This document shows positions 35,830-46,479 of a stretch of DNA of 64,000 nt, in pieces (position 1 is the stretch's first letter; every line of letters begins with the position of its first letter). The notes below the pieces were generated by a model that saw nothing but the letters and a program-made list of their open reading frames with translations, was not told the origin of the DNA and ran no database searches. Both the position numbers and the translations under genes were made by a program. Source of the DNA: Paragordius varius (lineage: Eukaryota; Nematomorpha); contig OZ176051.1 in assembly GCA_964247055.1 (NCBI GenBank), forward strand, positions 12,834,001 through 12,898,000, in the 5' to 3' direction.

Positions 35830-35990
35830 TGAATCCCAGATTAATCGACCTCCTTTAGATGTTTGACATCATTTAAAAGTTTTTCAGTATGTTTAGTTGG
35901 TAATATATGATAACATAACAATTTTGTACACAATCTATAAACGTTTCCGCATATTCGCTGATAATCTAAAATGTATATGCAAAATTAGTT
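35830..35990 (-). pseudogene. Possible upstream exon of the same dead gene, copy 1
   Basis: The segment parallels 53720-53540, where the copy is open over 'INEYAEKFIDCVQNLLCHHI' and 'LPTKHIEKLVYDVNHPKI'. Here the same words are recognisable ('LCTKLLCYHILPTKHTEKLL') in a broken frame. Both copies sit upstream of the chitin synthase blocks in the same orientation, so they may be an N-terminal exon of that gene. No family motif proves it. Confidence 0.4.
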
Positions 35991-36004
35991 AAATAAAGGC
36001 TCCG

Positions 36005-36345
36005 TGTGTGCACCGGATGCGCATATCCATCGAGGAGATTTAAAGGTGCATTTCACTCATTCTGTGTGATTCGGATTCAGTATGTAGCAAAACCCTATAT
36101 CTTCTCATTCAGGTCGTTTTTAATTAATGCATTTAAATACACCACTTGTTGTTGAAAGCGCTGTGCATTAACAATTTTACCCGGGTTTCAAGACTTCATA
36201 ATACACAATACCGCTCTGATCCTACCAGAAACACAGCATTGTCTTTTTGCAAAAGCAAGTGGCTTTGTTCATGACCGTCTTCTTGGCAAGGTGAAAGCCA
36301 CAATTTTTTCGCATTTGCAAAATTAACCCATTTTCATAACCCATC
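36005..36345 (-). mobile_element. Mariner transposase fragment, copy 2
   Basis: Minus-strand blocks 'KWVNFANAKKLWLSPCQ', 'NAVFLVGSERYCVL' and 'VNAQRFQQQVVYLNALIKND' correspond in order to the mariner regions eKWv.y.N.krk.sW, .mLcvWWD.kGvvyyeLL and eTvna.rY.qQl..Ln.ali. The catalytic blocks after this are missing or unrecognisable, and the frame is broken several times. It belongs to the same family as the copy at 25360-25735 and is more decayed. No inverted termini were found. Confidence 0.75.
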
Positions 36346-37890
36346 ACATTTTGAGGCAAACTGATTTTCTTTCGTTACAATGATGAATTTCCTTTCGTGA
36401 TAATGATGGATTTCACCAGCCACTATGAGATTACGATTTGATGTTAATTGAAATTGTGTGGGACCCATTTTCCGAGTTTGGCCTTACCCTTTCGCACACT
36501 ATGTGATTCATGTAACGTGTTTATTCGCCGTTATTGCGATGTATCATTAATTAATAACTATTGCTCTTTATCGTTTGCAAGTATGTGGTCTGCGAGAGCG
36601 CTCAACTTTAACATTGAAATTAGATTGATAAGTTTCGTGGTATTATATTTTATTATTGGCTGGATTTTTAATACAGGTTTGTATATTATCTGCCAAAACG
36701 GTATTAATAGTCGGTTAGAAAGTCATTATCAAGTAAAATATTTTAGAATGTCCTTATTAACTGATCATTTTTAATGTAATTTAGTAGGATTTATAACAAA
36801 CACATATTTAAAAATTTTATTTAAATATTTAAATATCAACATTTCTCAATTTTTGATATTTTATTATGGTTTCCTGATAGAGTTTACGGTAAAATTCCGT
36901 TCAGATGCTTGCGCGATTTAACACTTGGATTCAAAATGGGGTATCTTAACCCACCAGACTATATTAAATTATTTTATAAAACTATTCAAAAAATGGTCCC
37001 AATTTAAATTTATGCTTCCCTAAAATAAATTATATTTATAAGCCAAATTATTAAAATGAAATTTAATTTTGGAAAAAAATTTATATATAAAACTATTGAA
37101 CGCCATTTATATTTTACAACATTTTTGCAAGCCGTGTTTATTAAATTTTAAAGCTAAAATTAAAGCTTCCTTATTTAAGTCACATCTAACATCAATGGAA
37201 AAAGAAAAAGTGGTTTATTTTGTATTATTAAAATTTAGCTAATGCACACATGTCATGTTGATTAAATTTTTACCTTTTGGTTTTACCTTAAGATAAGTAT
37301 CAAGTATTTGGTATTTTTTTCGGTTTATTAATGTTATATAAGTGCAAACTTTTGCCATGGTTTTAATTCCCCATTTTTTAAGTATTTAATTTGAACAGGC
37401 CTGGAATATCCAACTACCCCAATTTGAATTGAAGGACGGAATGAATGTGTTGTTGTTAAGTGTAAACCTAATTTTAACTGTTCATGCAATTAGTCCATTA
37501 GTTTTAATGTTACCCATTTAATTAATTTACATTATTATAATATAATTCAACCCAATTTTAGCCAGATAACTAAACAAAAACTATTTCATTATTTAATTTT
37601 TTTTAATTTTATTTTATAATAACAATAGATTGCCGATTAATTAAGGGAAATTCTATATTTTATTGTTTATATTATTATAAGCCTAATCCAAAACTTCAAA
37701 ACTTGAATATAGAACGAGATGGGTATTAAAATTTTGTAACCGAACAAATTGGTTCAAACCCAACGAAACATGTAAGTTCGATGCTATTTAAATAAATTTT
37801 CTAATCGAAAAACTTTCCAAACAATTGGTAAATGAAATAGCCTAGTACTAATTAATGCTAAAATAAATTAGGGATTGTATTCACAAAGGC
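36346..37890. other. Intergenic stretch
   Basis: The 108-codon plus-strand frame at 36448-36774 begins at the end of the mariner remnant and shows no recognisable domain; it is probably chance. At 37075-37215 (minus strand) lies one member of a short dispersed repeat also found at 23655, 29025 and 61195. Confidence 0.45.
37075..37215 (-). repeat. Dispersed repeat R, inverted copy
   Basis: Reading the minus strand, 'ACTTTTTCTTTTTCCATTGA', 'GTTAGATGTGA' and 'TTTTGTAAAATATAAATGGC' align with 29025-29135 ('ACTTTTTCTATTTATATCAA', 'TGTTAGATGTGATTGG', 'GATTTGGTAAATGGCG'). Confidence 0.6.
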
Positions 37891-37896
37891 TTACAG

Positions 37897-38093
37897 CAGT
37901 GGTACTCTACAACAAAATAGAGAGGGACGAAAAAAAATATATTGTCGAAATGGTTAACCACACACCATGTAATACCGATAAAATTTCATAGCTCTTTGAC
38001 ACATTTGCAGATATTTATACTTAAAACAAAGATATAAAAATATAATAAATTATTTGAGGGAAAACTCTTAGGGTCACGGTTGAAGTACCACTG
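37897..38093. mobile_element. hAT-type MITE, 197 bp
   Basis: The termini are CAGTGGTACTCTACAAC and the inverse of CAGTGGTACTTCAACCG, matching at the first 10 bases and similar beyond. The right subterminal 'GGGTCACGG' block is GC-rich. The 8-bp flanks do not match. Confidence 0.7.
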
Positions 38094-38580
38094 ATAAAAT
38101 GATTTCAATAATCCAAACCTAATATAAAAAAATCATATTTACAAAAGGGCTTTTACGTACGGCAGAACCGTGAAAATAAAACCGATAATACTCTCGCTTT
38201 AATAAATTTTTCAGCTCAAAAAAAAGAAATAGATATAAAATTTGAGGGCAAATCTAGACAACACAATATATTTTAAAGGTTAAATATTTTATTGAGTTTG
38301 TTATTAAATTATTTTTGGAATATAAAAATTTTGAATTTATTTTATATTATCCGAAAACTTTTGCGGGCCACAAATTGTTGCAGAGACCGCGTGACAGTGC
38401 TGGTAGATAAATGGACAATATAAATCGAGATAATAGTGTGTTTGACATGAAGCGTTACTTACTAAACGTTTTTCTTATTCAAAGTTGTGGGCCTAAATAA
38501 GAATTAATTGCTTAAAATGTTTATTATTTATTTGTGAGATATAGTTAATTTTTGTAAATCATCACAAAACGATATAAGTA

Positions 38581-38922
38581 TCAGATGTTTTCTCTTATGA
38601 ATAGTTTCAATTGATTATTAACAAGAGCGATTTGATCACCAGCCGAAAGAAGCAACTTTATACAAGAATTCGCTCTACATTTGATTGTATACGGAGACCG
38701 GTATTTAGCATACACAGTTATACTTGTGGAATATTGGTTTGGTAACAGGTGAGGCTTGATTTGGTCCCAGGTGCTTGCCTTATTATTCCATCTGATATCT
38801 AATATATCGATAAAGGGAAATATATTACACATTAGTAAAAAACGCATATCATTGACGTAATAGGTTTGTTTATATATTACAGGCAAAATTTTATGCGAAA
38901 TAATACTCGTATTCATCAATGA
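38581..38922 (-). CDS. Unassigned coding exon, 113 codons
   Basis: I do not recognise this sequence. A 3' splice site (TTTGATTTTTAG) precedes position 38922, and the phase-0 frame is open for 113 codons to TGA at 38581, which is long for DNA this rich in A+T. The translation has ordinary composition in its second half ('DIRWNNKASTWDQIKPHLLP', 'STSITVYAKYRSPYTIKCRA', 'SCIKLLLSAGDQIALVNNQL'). It lies 312 bp downstream of the 378-residue secreted-protein gene on the same strand. It may be the last exon of an alternative transcript or of a separate gene, but the best donor in that gene's exon 4 (AAAA|GTACTT) is phase 1 and would read only ten codons here. An in-frame ATG at 38916 could make it a single-exon gene. 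Confidence 0.45.
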   Translation of the reverse strand, partial: SLMNTSIISHKILPVIYKQTYYVNDMRFLLMCNIFPFIDILDIRWNNKASTWDQIKPHLLPNQYSTSITVYAKYRSPYTIKCRANSCIKLLLSAGDQIALVNNQLKLFIRENI

Positions 38923-39233
38923 CTAAAAATCAAATAAAACTCATTTACGATAATGTGAGTGTATGCATGGCGCTATTTATTTTCACTAATATTGTTCTTT
39001 GTTAAATTTTAAGTTTACGCCAGTGAGTATTAACTACTGTCCTAACTACATTTTCCGAAAATAAAATACATGCTAAGAATTATTAATCTATATAATTTTT
39101 TATCTAAATAATAAATAATTTAACAATATAATAAAACTTTGTGTGACATACACGTATATTTATTCCCTATAGTGAACATCAAGTAAAAATACAATTCCAT
39201 TTTTTAAAATATTAAAGGGGGTTGAAATCATTG

Positions 39234-41067
39234 CTAAGTTGCATGAATAATTTTTTTTGTTATAATTTTAAAAAAAGTACTTTTAGAAGCAGTTTGGCAT
39301 TCTTGAGACACCAATTTGATTTCATGCAGAAAATCCGATTTTTTTAGATATATTTTGTCGTATTTGGATATTTCTGTTCTGGAACCACTTAGTATCAATT
39401 TATTATTGTCCATGTAGGTTTTAAATTTAGTCAGGTTTTCATAAGAAGGGCCAAGAAGCTCAACATCTTTCAAATTCCATCCAAGAGTTGAGAAACTAAC
39501 TGTATTTTCACACTGATAGTATTTCCGAACACTTTTCGCTAAAATATATATTATATTATATTAAGCCTAATTATTTTATAATAACATGAGGTTTGTAGAT
39601 TTTTAATTTTTTTAGTAAAAAAATTTATTTAATTATATAACTCATCGTTTAATATACGTTAATAGAGTTTTCTGAGACCACTAATACCCAATAAAATAAC
39701 TTGACAAAAAGTTTGTAGATCATGTTTTTTAATCTTTACGATTAATAAGTATGCACCGGAATATTTATTTTTTGAAATGGAAAAGATGTTTAATATAAAA
39801 AAAATTAATAATTAAACTTACTTAAACTTCTGGGTATATATTTAAAGTTTCCAGCTTTGTCCCACGTTCCTGGATAAATAATATATAGTCTAAAGTTATT
39901 TTTCTAGTTAAAAACAAAAAGAATTGCCTAATTTTGAGATTAACACACTCGCCTACCAAGATTCAGAGTGATGGAAAAATTGTACACTTAATTATAAACA
40001 TTTGACATGTAAAATTTTTAAATAAATAATGAATACCATCAAATTTAGTTTTCCATCTTCTATATACATTATAATTCACGGAAAGGGCTAAATACTCATT
40101 AGGAATCGCTGTAATATTAGCTTGAATAGAGCCGTTGAATATTAGATCAATTCTACTAAAACTAAAAAGGTTTATTTCACACGTTTTTGCTAAATTTGGG
40201 TCATCGAACAAATCGGAACAATCTTCCTCAAATATAAATCGTCCATTGTAGGTCTTGTACTCCGTCAAAGGGTAGAAAATATTTACAAGAAAGTTAGTTT
40301 CTTTACCATCTATGATAATGGTCCAAGGTCCAGCATAATCACATTTACCAGGTATATTAAAGATTAATTTTGTTTTGTTTGACACTTGAAAGGGCACTTT
40401 TTTTCCATATTTGGTGGTTATTTGAATGGTAGGGGGTGTGTTTGAATTTTTAAGAGGTTGCCAAAACTCAGCTATATCGATTTCACACTTTTTGATCTTA
40501 TTTGGTGATATCTCTATCCCTATATTTACTACAAATCGAAATACATTGCAAAATATTAGATATGAAAAATATATAAATAATATCTATTAATATTGATAAA
40601 TTAGGCAAAAAACGTAGTGTGTAAGGATAACACATATATTGTTATTATTCAATGATATTTAGCGAAAAGCGGGAATTACAAAATATATTCATCTTTCGCC
40701 TATGAATCATACGTAAAAAATTAACACTTGCACAATGTACGAGTTTTATAATATTAAATTTATTACCTTGAAGAGAAATTTTTCCACGCCTTACTGTCAC
40801 ACCGTTTTTCAAAACGGAATAAGGGCCATCAACTAAATTCAATTTAGCCGTTATCTCTTGATCACGAAATTGGGAATAATTAACATTAGGGTAGTAAAAT
40901 GTTCCAGACGCAAAATTGACAGTTATGTTAGCTCGACCTTGATACTCATCAAGAAGTTTATAATAATATTCTTCATCATATGTAGCCCAAATATCATCGG
41001 GATTTAGTTGTTCCTGAGCTAATATACTGTAGAACCCAAATAGGAAGAAAATTGGTAGTAAAATCAT
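39234..41067 (-). CDS. Secreted 378-residue protein of unknown family, four exons
   Basis: Exons are 41067-40767, 40519-40037, 39869-39822 (a 48-nt mini-exon) and 39538-39234. The introns (247, 167 and 283 bp) are GT-AG and all in phase 1. The start gives a signal peptide (MILLPIFFLFGFYSILAQ), so the product is secreted or luminal. There is no transmembrane segment after it. The acidic N-terminus (EEYYYKLLDEY) is followed by beta-rich sequence with two possibly repeated modules: 'KKCEIDIAEFWQPL' and 'KTCEINLFSFSRIDL' recur about 120 residues apart, and 'VDGPYSVLKNG', 'YAGPWTIIIDGKE' and 'FDGTWDKAGNFKY' look related. About six N-glycosylation sites and several cysteines fit an extracellular role. 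The exon 2/3 junction has alternatives; I chose the one that keeps phase 1. The exon 4 end could instead splice onward at GTACTT near 39287. No known domain was recognised. Confidence 0.75.
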
Positions 41068-41106
41068 TTCAAAAAAATTAATAGCTTTGATATAATTCTT
41101 GGAGGT

Positions 41107-41114
41107 CTTATATA
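41107..41114 (-). promoter_or_regulatory. TATA box of the 378-residue protein gene
   Basis: On the minus strand CTATATAAG lies about 40 bp upstream of the ATG at 41067. This implies a very short 5' UTR if used. Confidence 0.5.
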
Positions 41115-41890
41115 GAAATGCTTAAAATTAAAAATGTATCCTACACTATTAAAGGAGATAAAACAAATATTATTAAAATTCGGAAATTTGCAGGCTACTA
41201 AATAAATATTTTTGAATTTTTTTTAAACCAAAGCCTAATTTTTATGTGTTTCGACAAAAACATTATGTTAAACTCGTGCATAATATGTTAGTTTTGTAAA
41301 ATGTCAATATTTGCATTAAACCAAAACAACTTGCTCGGAAGTTATAACGGTAAAAAAATAAATTCAAATAATGTATTTTATCTGGCTAAGCTTACAATAT
41401 TAAATCTGGTTTAAACACGATCGCCAATTTAAAATTGGATAACTCAAAGTTTTTATAGTTAATTTAATATATATAAAAAAGGAATTAACTGTATAATTTT
41501 AAGTGATTTGAAGAGCATGAAAGGGAATCTTATAGAAGGTTCACGAAAAAATAATTAATTTTGCGAAAAAAAATATAGGGATACACTGGTAATTTTTCAT
41601 TAAATAATGCCAACAACTATATCTTTTATTTTAAATAACAATAAAATGCCAAAATTTTACCTATATGTGGTATTAATTAATAGCTTTTAACTTTTAAATT
41701 ACCCACTGTAAAAAAGGTTTTTGAGCCAACCCACAAACTAGTTAGAATTTGGAATGTTTTCAACTTTAAGCGATTATAATATAAGAAATTAGGAACTTAT
41801 AAATATAATTCGGCATATTATCTGATATCAACATGAGCATATATAAATAAATAAAAATCCCATTCTAAGTCTAACTAGAATTATACCATT
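41115..41890. other. AT-rich intergenic stretch
   Basis: Nothing recognised upstream of the TATA box. Confidence 0.5.
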
Positions 41891-41902
41891 TACAAAGCAA
41901 CA

Positions 41903-42070
41903 CATCAAGTAAAGGCAACATAATAACTTTCAAACGCAACATTTTTTGTAGTTAACTCAAAAAATTGTCATATAATTTGTTTACATCAAGTAAAGGCAAC
42001 ATAATAACTTCCAAACGGAACATTTTTTGTAGTTATCTAAAAGAATTGTAATATAATATGTTATATAATA
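41903..42070 (+). repeat. Two-unit tandem repeat of about 84 bp
   Basis: 'ACATCAAGTAAAGGCAACAT' begins both units (41903 and about 41984). Each continues through 'AATAACTT(T/C)CAAACG(C/G)AACATTTTTTGTAGTTA'. The repeated word 'GCAACATTTTTT' and its inverse 'TGTTGCGTTT' also occur just downstream (42101-42112) and at 56.35 kb. Confidence 0.8.
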
Positions 42071-42112
42071 TAAAAATTTTCTTGAAGGGCAAAAATAATG
42101 TTGCGTTTAAAT

Positions 42113-43075
42113 AAAAAATTTGTTTTTGCTTGAAAAGTTGTATGGATAGAAAATGTAGCGGTTAAAAAAATGTTGCGATTGTTAAGACATTGTTGATTTT
42201 TACCTAATAGTTAAGAATTATATAATTTTGATGATAATGATTACATATTCGTTTTTCTGAGTCAAATGCAGCTTAATTAATGCACTATAAAATGTGATTT
42301 TATAATATATTTCGATACTGTGTCAAAAATAAACATATCTTATTTTATGCGATATTCATCAAAAATAAAATTGAATCGTTATCATTTTAAAATAAGGCAA
42401 ACGTTGGCCTAAGATTTTAATTTATATATAACATCATCCTTTTAAAATTTTCTCTAAAATGTTTTTAATTTTATTGCTCTTTTTTGTGTCATAAGACTCA
42501 CAATAAGCGTTAGCTTAAATATAAACTGGCTTATCCCTCTGCTTTCAAGGGTAATGGGGTCAATGATTAATTGCCTTTAATGTTGGTATTTTAATTCGCA
42601 TGTGCTCAAACAGTTATGACTCAAATTGCCAACAGACAGTACTAAACTCATTATTGTTTATTGTAAAAAAGATATCAATTTCATTTTTTTTAGATTTTAT
42701 GCCAAAAAGCAAGACAATTTTTGATGCTACTTTTATAAAAGAGTTACAAAAAATTTATAAATCAATTATTAAAGAAAAACGATATATATAACGCCGCCCT
42801 CTAGTACCTTGCACAAAGAGTCTGGGGATCTCTTATGCTTACACACATTTTGTTCCCTCAATCACTCATATGCAACTCAAACTCTAATTTTCAGTGTAAT
42901 AACTTTACATTTTAACTTAAGTGAAAAATAATAAATTGATCCATTTGCAAAATAACAATATTTTACCTATTATTTCATCGTATACTTACGATATACCAAT
43001 ATTGAGGGCCAAATAACTTAATTACAATAAAAACATCAAAGTCAATTTCATTCTATAATATTGATTATGTTGGAT
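42113..43075. other. Intergenic stretch
   Basis: The short plus-strand frame at 42600-42791 has no features. Nothing else recognised. Confidence 0.5.
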
Positions 43076-43079
43076 ATCC

Positions 43080-44750
43080 CTTAGTTTATATACAAACTCT
43101 GGGGCATTTGAGACGATTCGACCATATTGTAAGATATCTGTGCAAGTTCTTGGATTAAATGAGCTGTTATATTTTTAATCTTATCTAAATATCGTAGCTT
43201 AAGCATTCCAAGTTTTCTGGCCCCTTCAACGGGCCTAACATGGTCGCTTTTTCTTATATATCGGCTCTTATCACATGTCGGAAAAATATGAGTTGAAAGG
43301 TATGAATTTTCTGAAGTAGGTTAGTTTGGGTTTAATATGTAGTAATATTTTTAATTCTATCTTTTGCTCCTATTGTATACCAATATATCTATAGGTCCAT
43401 TACTCAAATGCTTTTACTTTGTTGTCATCGGTTTTTGTAAGGGTCCATGACTTACAGCTATAGTGCATTACTGGATTATTGATCTATTATACGCTTTTTG
43501 ATGGAATTGGGAATTTTTTTGTTTTTTGAGAATAAATTTAAGTATGATTGTTTCATTTTGTGCCATTGCAGTTCTCATGCTTTGCCTGTTGTAGAGGTGC
43601 CATTTATTGAAATAGTAACCTGAGATAAGTTATGTTGTTCTGAATTTTTTGTTTTTAAAATTCACAGTAGGTCCTCTTTTGTTGCGATAAGAAATGCGTC
43701 ATCAGCTAAACGCAAGTTATTGATTGTCTCGCCTCCTATTTTGATGTCTGCTGAGTCATTTCTATTATTTGTGTGATGTCATGATATTATTTAAATAGCA
43801 AAGGTGATAGTGTACTGTCTGACCCTCATTTCTCTATTTATTGTTTGGCTGGGGCCTGCTGAAACTCGTATAACTGCTTTTTCATTTTAAAGATTGTTAA
43901 GATTTAATAATATGCAGGGAAAATCCTCTTCACCCATAGTTTTTCATGTATCACCCTATCAAATGTCTTGCAGTAGTTCAGGAAGGGAAAATATTTTTGT
44001 TGTATTCATTTGCTTGTTCTATTATGCGTTTTATATTAGAGATGTAGTCTCGACAACTTTTGTGAGTCGGAAACCAGCCTGTTATCAGATATGGAGTACT
44101 GTACCAATTCTCTATGCTCATTTGGATTATTTGAAAAGAATTTTGTTTATGTGAGTTATGAGCCTAATTCTGTAATTATCGCAATTTTTTACTTGACATT
44201 TTTTTATATATTGGTATGAATTGATTTAGTCCAGTCTTAAGCCATCCACAATTTACACTTTTGGCCTAACTTGGTCATGATGGCAGTTGGTTTTAGGACT
44301 TCTTTCAAAATGCGTCCATCCTGGGGTTTTGTTCTTAACGATTAGCAATCCCGTATTCAATTTTTGTTTGAGTTATGCTGGGTTCTGTTAAATGTGGAAT
44401 AATTTGTGATGTATTTGTTTTAGAATTTGCTTCAATGTATTCCTTGTTACATCTTGTTGTTGGTTAGCTGATTCCTTCAATGTGATTTATTTGTGATTTT
44501 TTTGGGTTTATAATGTATTCATATAGGGAGATGCTCCTTTAGACAATCCGTTTCAATTTTGTGGCAAGTATTTTATGCCTGTAAATGTTGTAATTTTTTT
44601 TTGTTTTTGAATATGCAATTGAGTGTTTATAATCGTACGAGTTTGAGCGTTGTTAGGGCCAATTTTTCCTTTTCTGCAATTAAACACAGTGGGCTTAGTT
44701 ATTTTTTCAGATTTAGTTTTTAAATGTTCTTTGCAGTTTGTATTTAATAT
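43080..44750 (-). mobile_element. LINE reverse-transcriptase remnant (Jockey/CR1-like)
   Basis: The minus strand holds a long, frame-broken part of a non-LTR polyprotein. In 5' to 3' order the recognisable blocks are 'WLKTGLNQFIPIYKK' (near 44230; family: W..s.i.piyKKG) and 'AGFRLTKVVETTSLI' (near 44080; family: aGFR..RSt.dqI). Next come 'IKIGGETINNLRLADDAFLI' (43745-43690; the catalytic [FYL]ADD box) and 'HYSCKSWTLTKTDDNKVKAF' (near 43450; family: LYgsEsWtltk....ki.afEmwc.rr). Weaker words ('MLGPLKGPENLECL') continue to about 43190. There are several frameshifts and stops. The endonuclease domain and poly(A) tail were not seen. It is more complete than the three other LINE pieces in the window. 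Confidence 0.85.
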
Positions 44751-44759
44751 AAAAATGAT

Positions 44760-46040
44760 ATATATATTTATTTAGTATAAAAAAAAAACTGAATAATATA
44801 ATATGATCTGCGTGTTACAATGATTCCTTATATACATTAGGAAATTTGGTTATTGCATTCACAAGGATAAAGTTGTCTGATTTAAACGTTGTTAAAGATA
44901 ATAAGTATAAATAAAATAATTTGCATTCACAACCAAGGTAATATATATTTTTAACGTAACATGGACAAAAGTGTATTATGCACTAAAAAAGAGAAGGATA
45001 ATTTGCGTATGATAATAACCCTTTTAACAGTATTATAATTTTTTTTAGTTTCTTATTAGTTCAGACGTATATCTTTGTATGTATCATGCAAATACCGTCA
45101 TAAATTATCCATTTATATTTGTGTTATTTGATATCATGTATATTACCTTCATAGAAAATTGTATATATATAACCCGATTTTTCTATTAAATGTATTATCA
45201 TTGTCTAATACTATACCACATCACTTTTGGTATTATAGAATACATTTATTCACAAAAAATATATTGAATTGTACATTGACATTTTATTTGACAAAATTAA
45301 TAAAGCATTAGGCAGTAAATGTTTGGAGTTTTCAGTGATTGTTGCATTTCTTGCTGATCCGAAAACTTTTATTAAAATAATACTTATAGTATTCCATATG
45401 AAAATTATACCTAATTTTTTGGAATATTAAAATTTGATAGCCAATAATGATTGCGTGAAGGTTAAATATGCACATTCACTCTTAATTTTTAAATTGAAGA
45501 GAATAATATTTGCAACCTCAAATATTCATTTTAAGTGAGCGGAGCTGTTTATTATATATAATATTACATAAACATATAAATTTATTTTGATTTAGATCGT
45601 GTTTGACCAGATGTTTAGTAAGTTTAGCCACTAAAAATAATATTGTATTTTGTAATTCCGTTTGCTACTGTTCGAACAAGTTGTTTTCGTTTAAGGCGAA
45701 AATTGGATTTTTTACCATACTTAGGCCCGAGATATTTTTATCAACATAGATATATAGAAAATTTAAGCTTTGGTCCATTATTTAATAATATTAATCTAGT
45801 GTCCTTCTATGCTATAATTGGTTGCCAAATTTTAAATTATTTATCTCAACTGTATTTTAATTTTTGAATTCTCTAACCTACCACTTACTCCTAGTGAATA
45901 TGTAATTGAATTTAGCAAAATTTGATGATATATAGACATAGCTGTAAGAAATAACTAGAAACTTCAGGAGCTAAGATAACTGTCAATTTTGCTTGTGGAA
46001 AATTACTTACGATAGTAATAAATAGATTTTTTTCAAAAGC
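44760..46040. other. AT-rich intergenic stretch
   Basis: The frame at 45643-45867 resembles no known protein. Nothing else recognised. Confidence 0.5.
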
Positions 46041-46043
46041 TAA

Positions 46044-46303
46044 CAGGGGTGACACACAATTAGCTTCGCGGACGGCATGCTTGCATCAAAAATTTGACGG
46101 GCCAGACAAAATATATGGGCATTAATATAAGAGTGCACAAATCACTGTTTATTTTAACAATATTAGCTAGATCATTGCCAAATTTTTGGGTAGATTTTTT
46201 CAAGAAAATCACTTATGCTTAGATCTTATAAAATGTAATTGAAATTTTTGGCGAACTCCATAAATATTTTGGACGGGACGTGCGGCCATGTTAGATACTT
46301 CTG
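46044..46303. mobile_element. hAT-type MITE, 260 bp
   Basis: Left end CAGGGGTGACACACAATTAG, then 'GCGGACGGCATG'. Right end is the inverse of CAGAAGTATCTAACATGGCC. Layout and length match the other hAT MITEs. No matching flanks. Confidence 0.65.
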
Positions 46304-46479
46304 AATTTGGGTAATCTGATCATATATTAGCCTACTTTTAAATCGGGGTGAAATATTTTATTACATGATTAGTTTTATTTTTTTGTTACTTATGTATTAA
46401 TACGACCGTTTGTGATGCGCCTCTTACACATAAATTTACACTAATAAACACTATAAAACAACAATCAAATATTTTTTTC

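Larger units (their letters stand above)
34420..36000 (-). repeat. Duplicated block with chitin synthase exons, copy 1
   Basis: This block is collinear with 52270-53720. Shared anchors are 'AAAGAGTTATTTTATTGCAC' against 'AAAGAGTTATTTTATGGCAC', the coding segments, 'ATGCGCGTTTCTTTATCAAT', 'CCGTTCGTCACTTAAATAGG', and the segment at 35800-35990 that matches 53510-53710. Copy 2 has many small deletions relative to copy 1. Both lie in the same orientation 17.8 kb apart. Confidence 0.85.

Noticed and set aside
36448-36774. 108-codon plus-strand frame with a hydrophobic stretch
   Set aside because: It overlaps the edge of the mariner remnant and has no splice or homology support.
43894-44154. 86-codon plus-strand frame
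   Set aside because: It is antisense to recognisable LINE reverse-transcriptase sequence on the minus strand.
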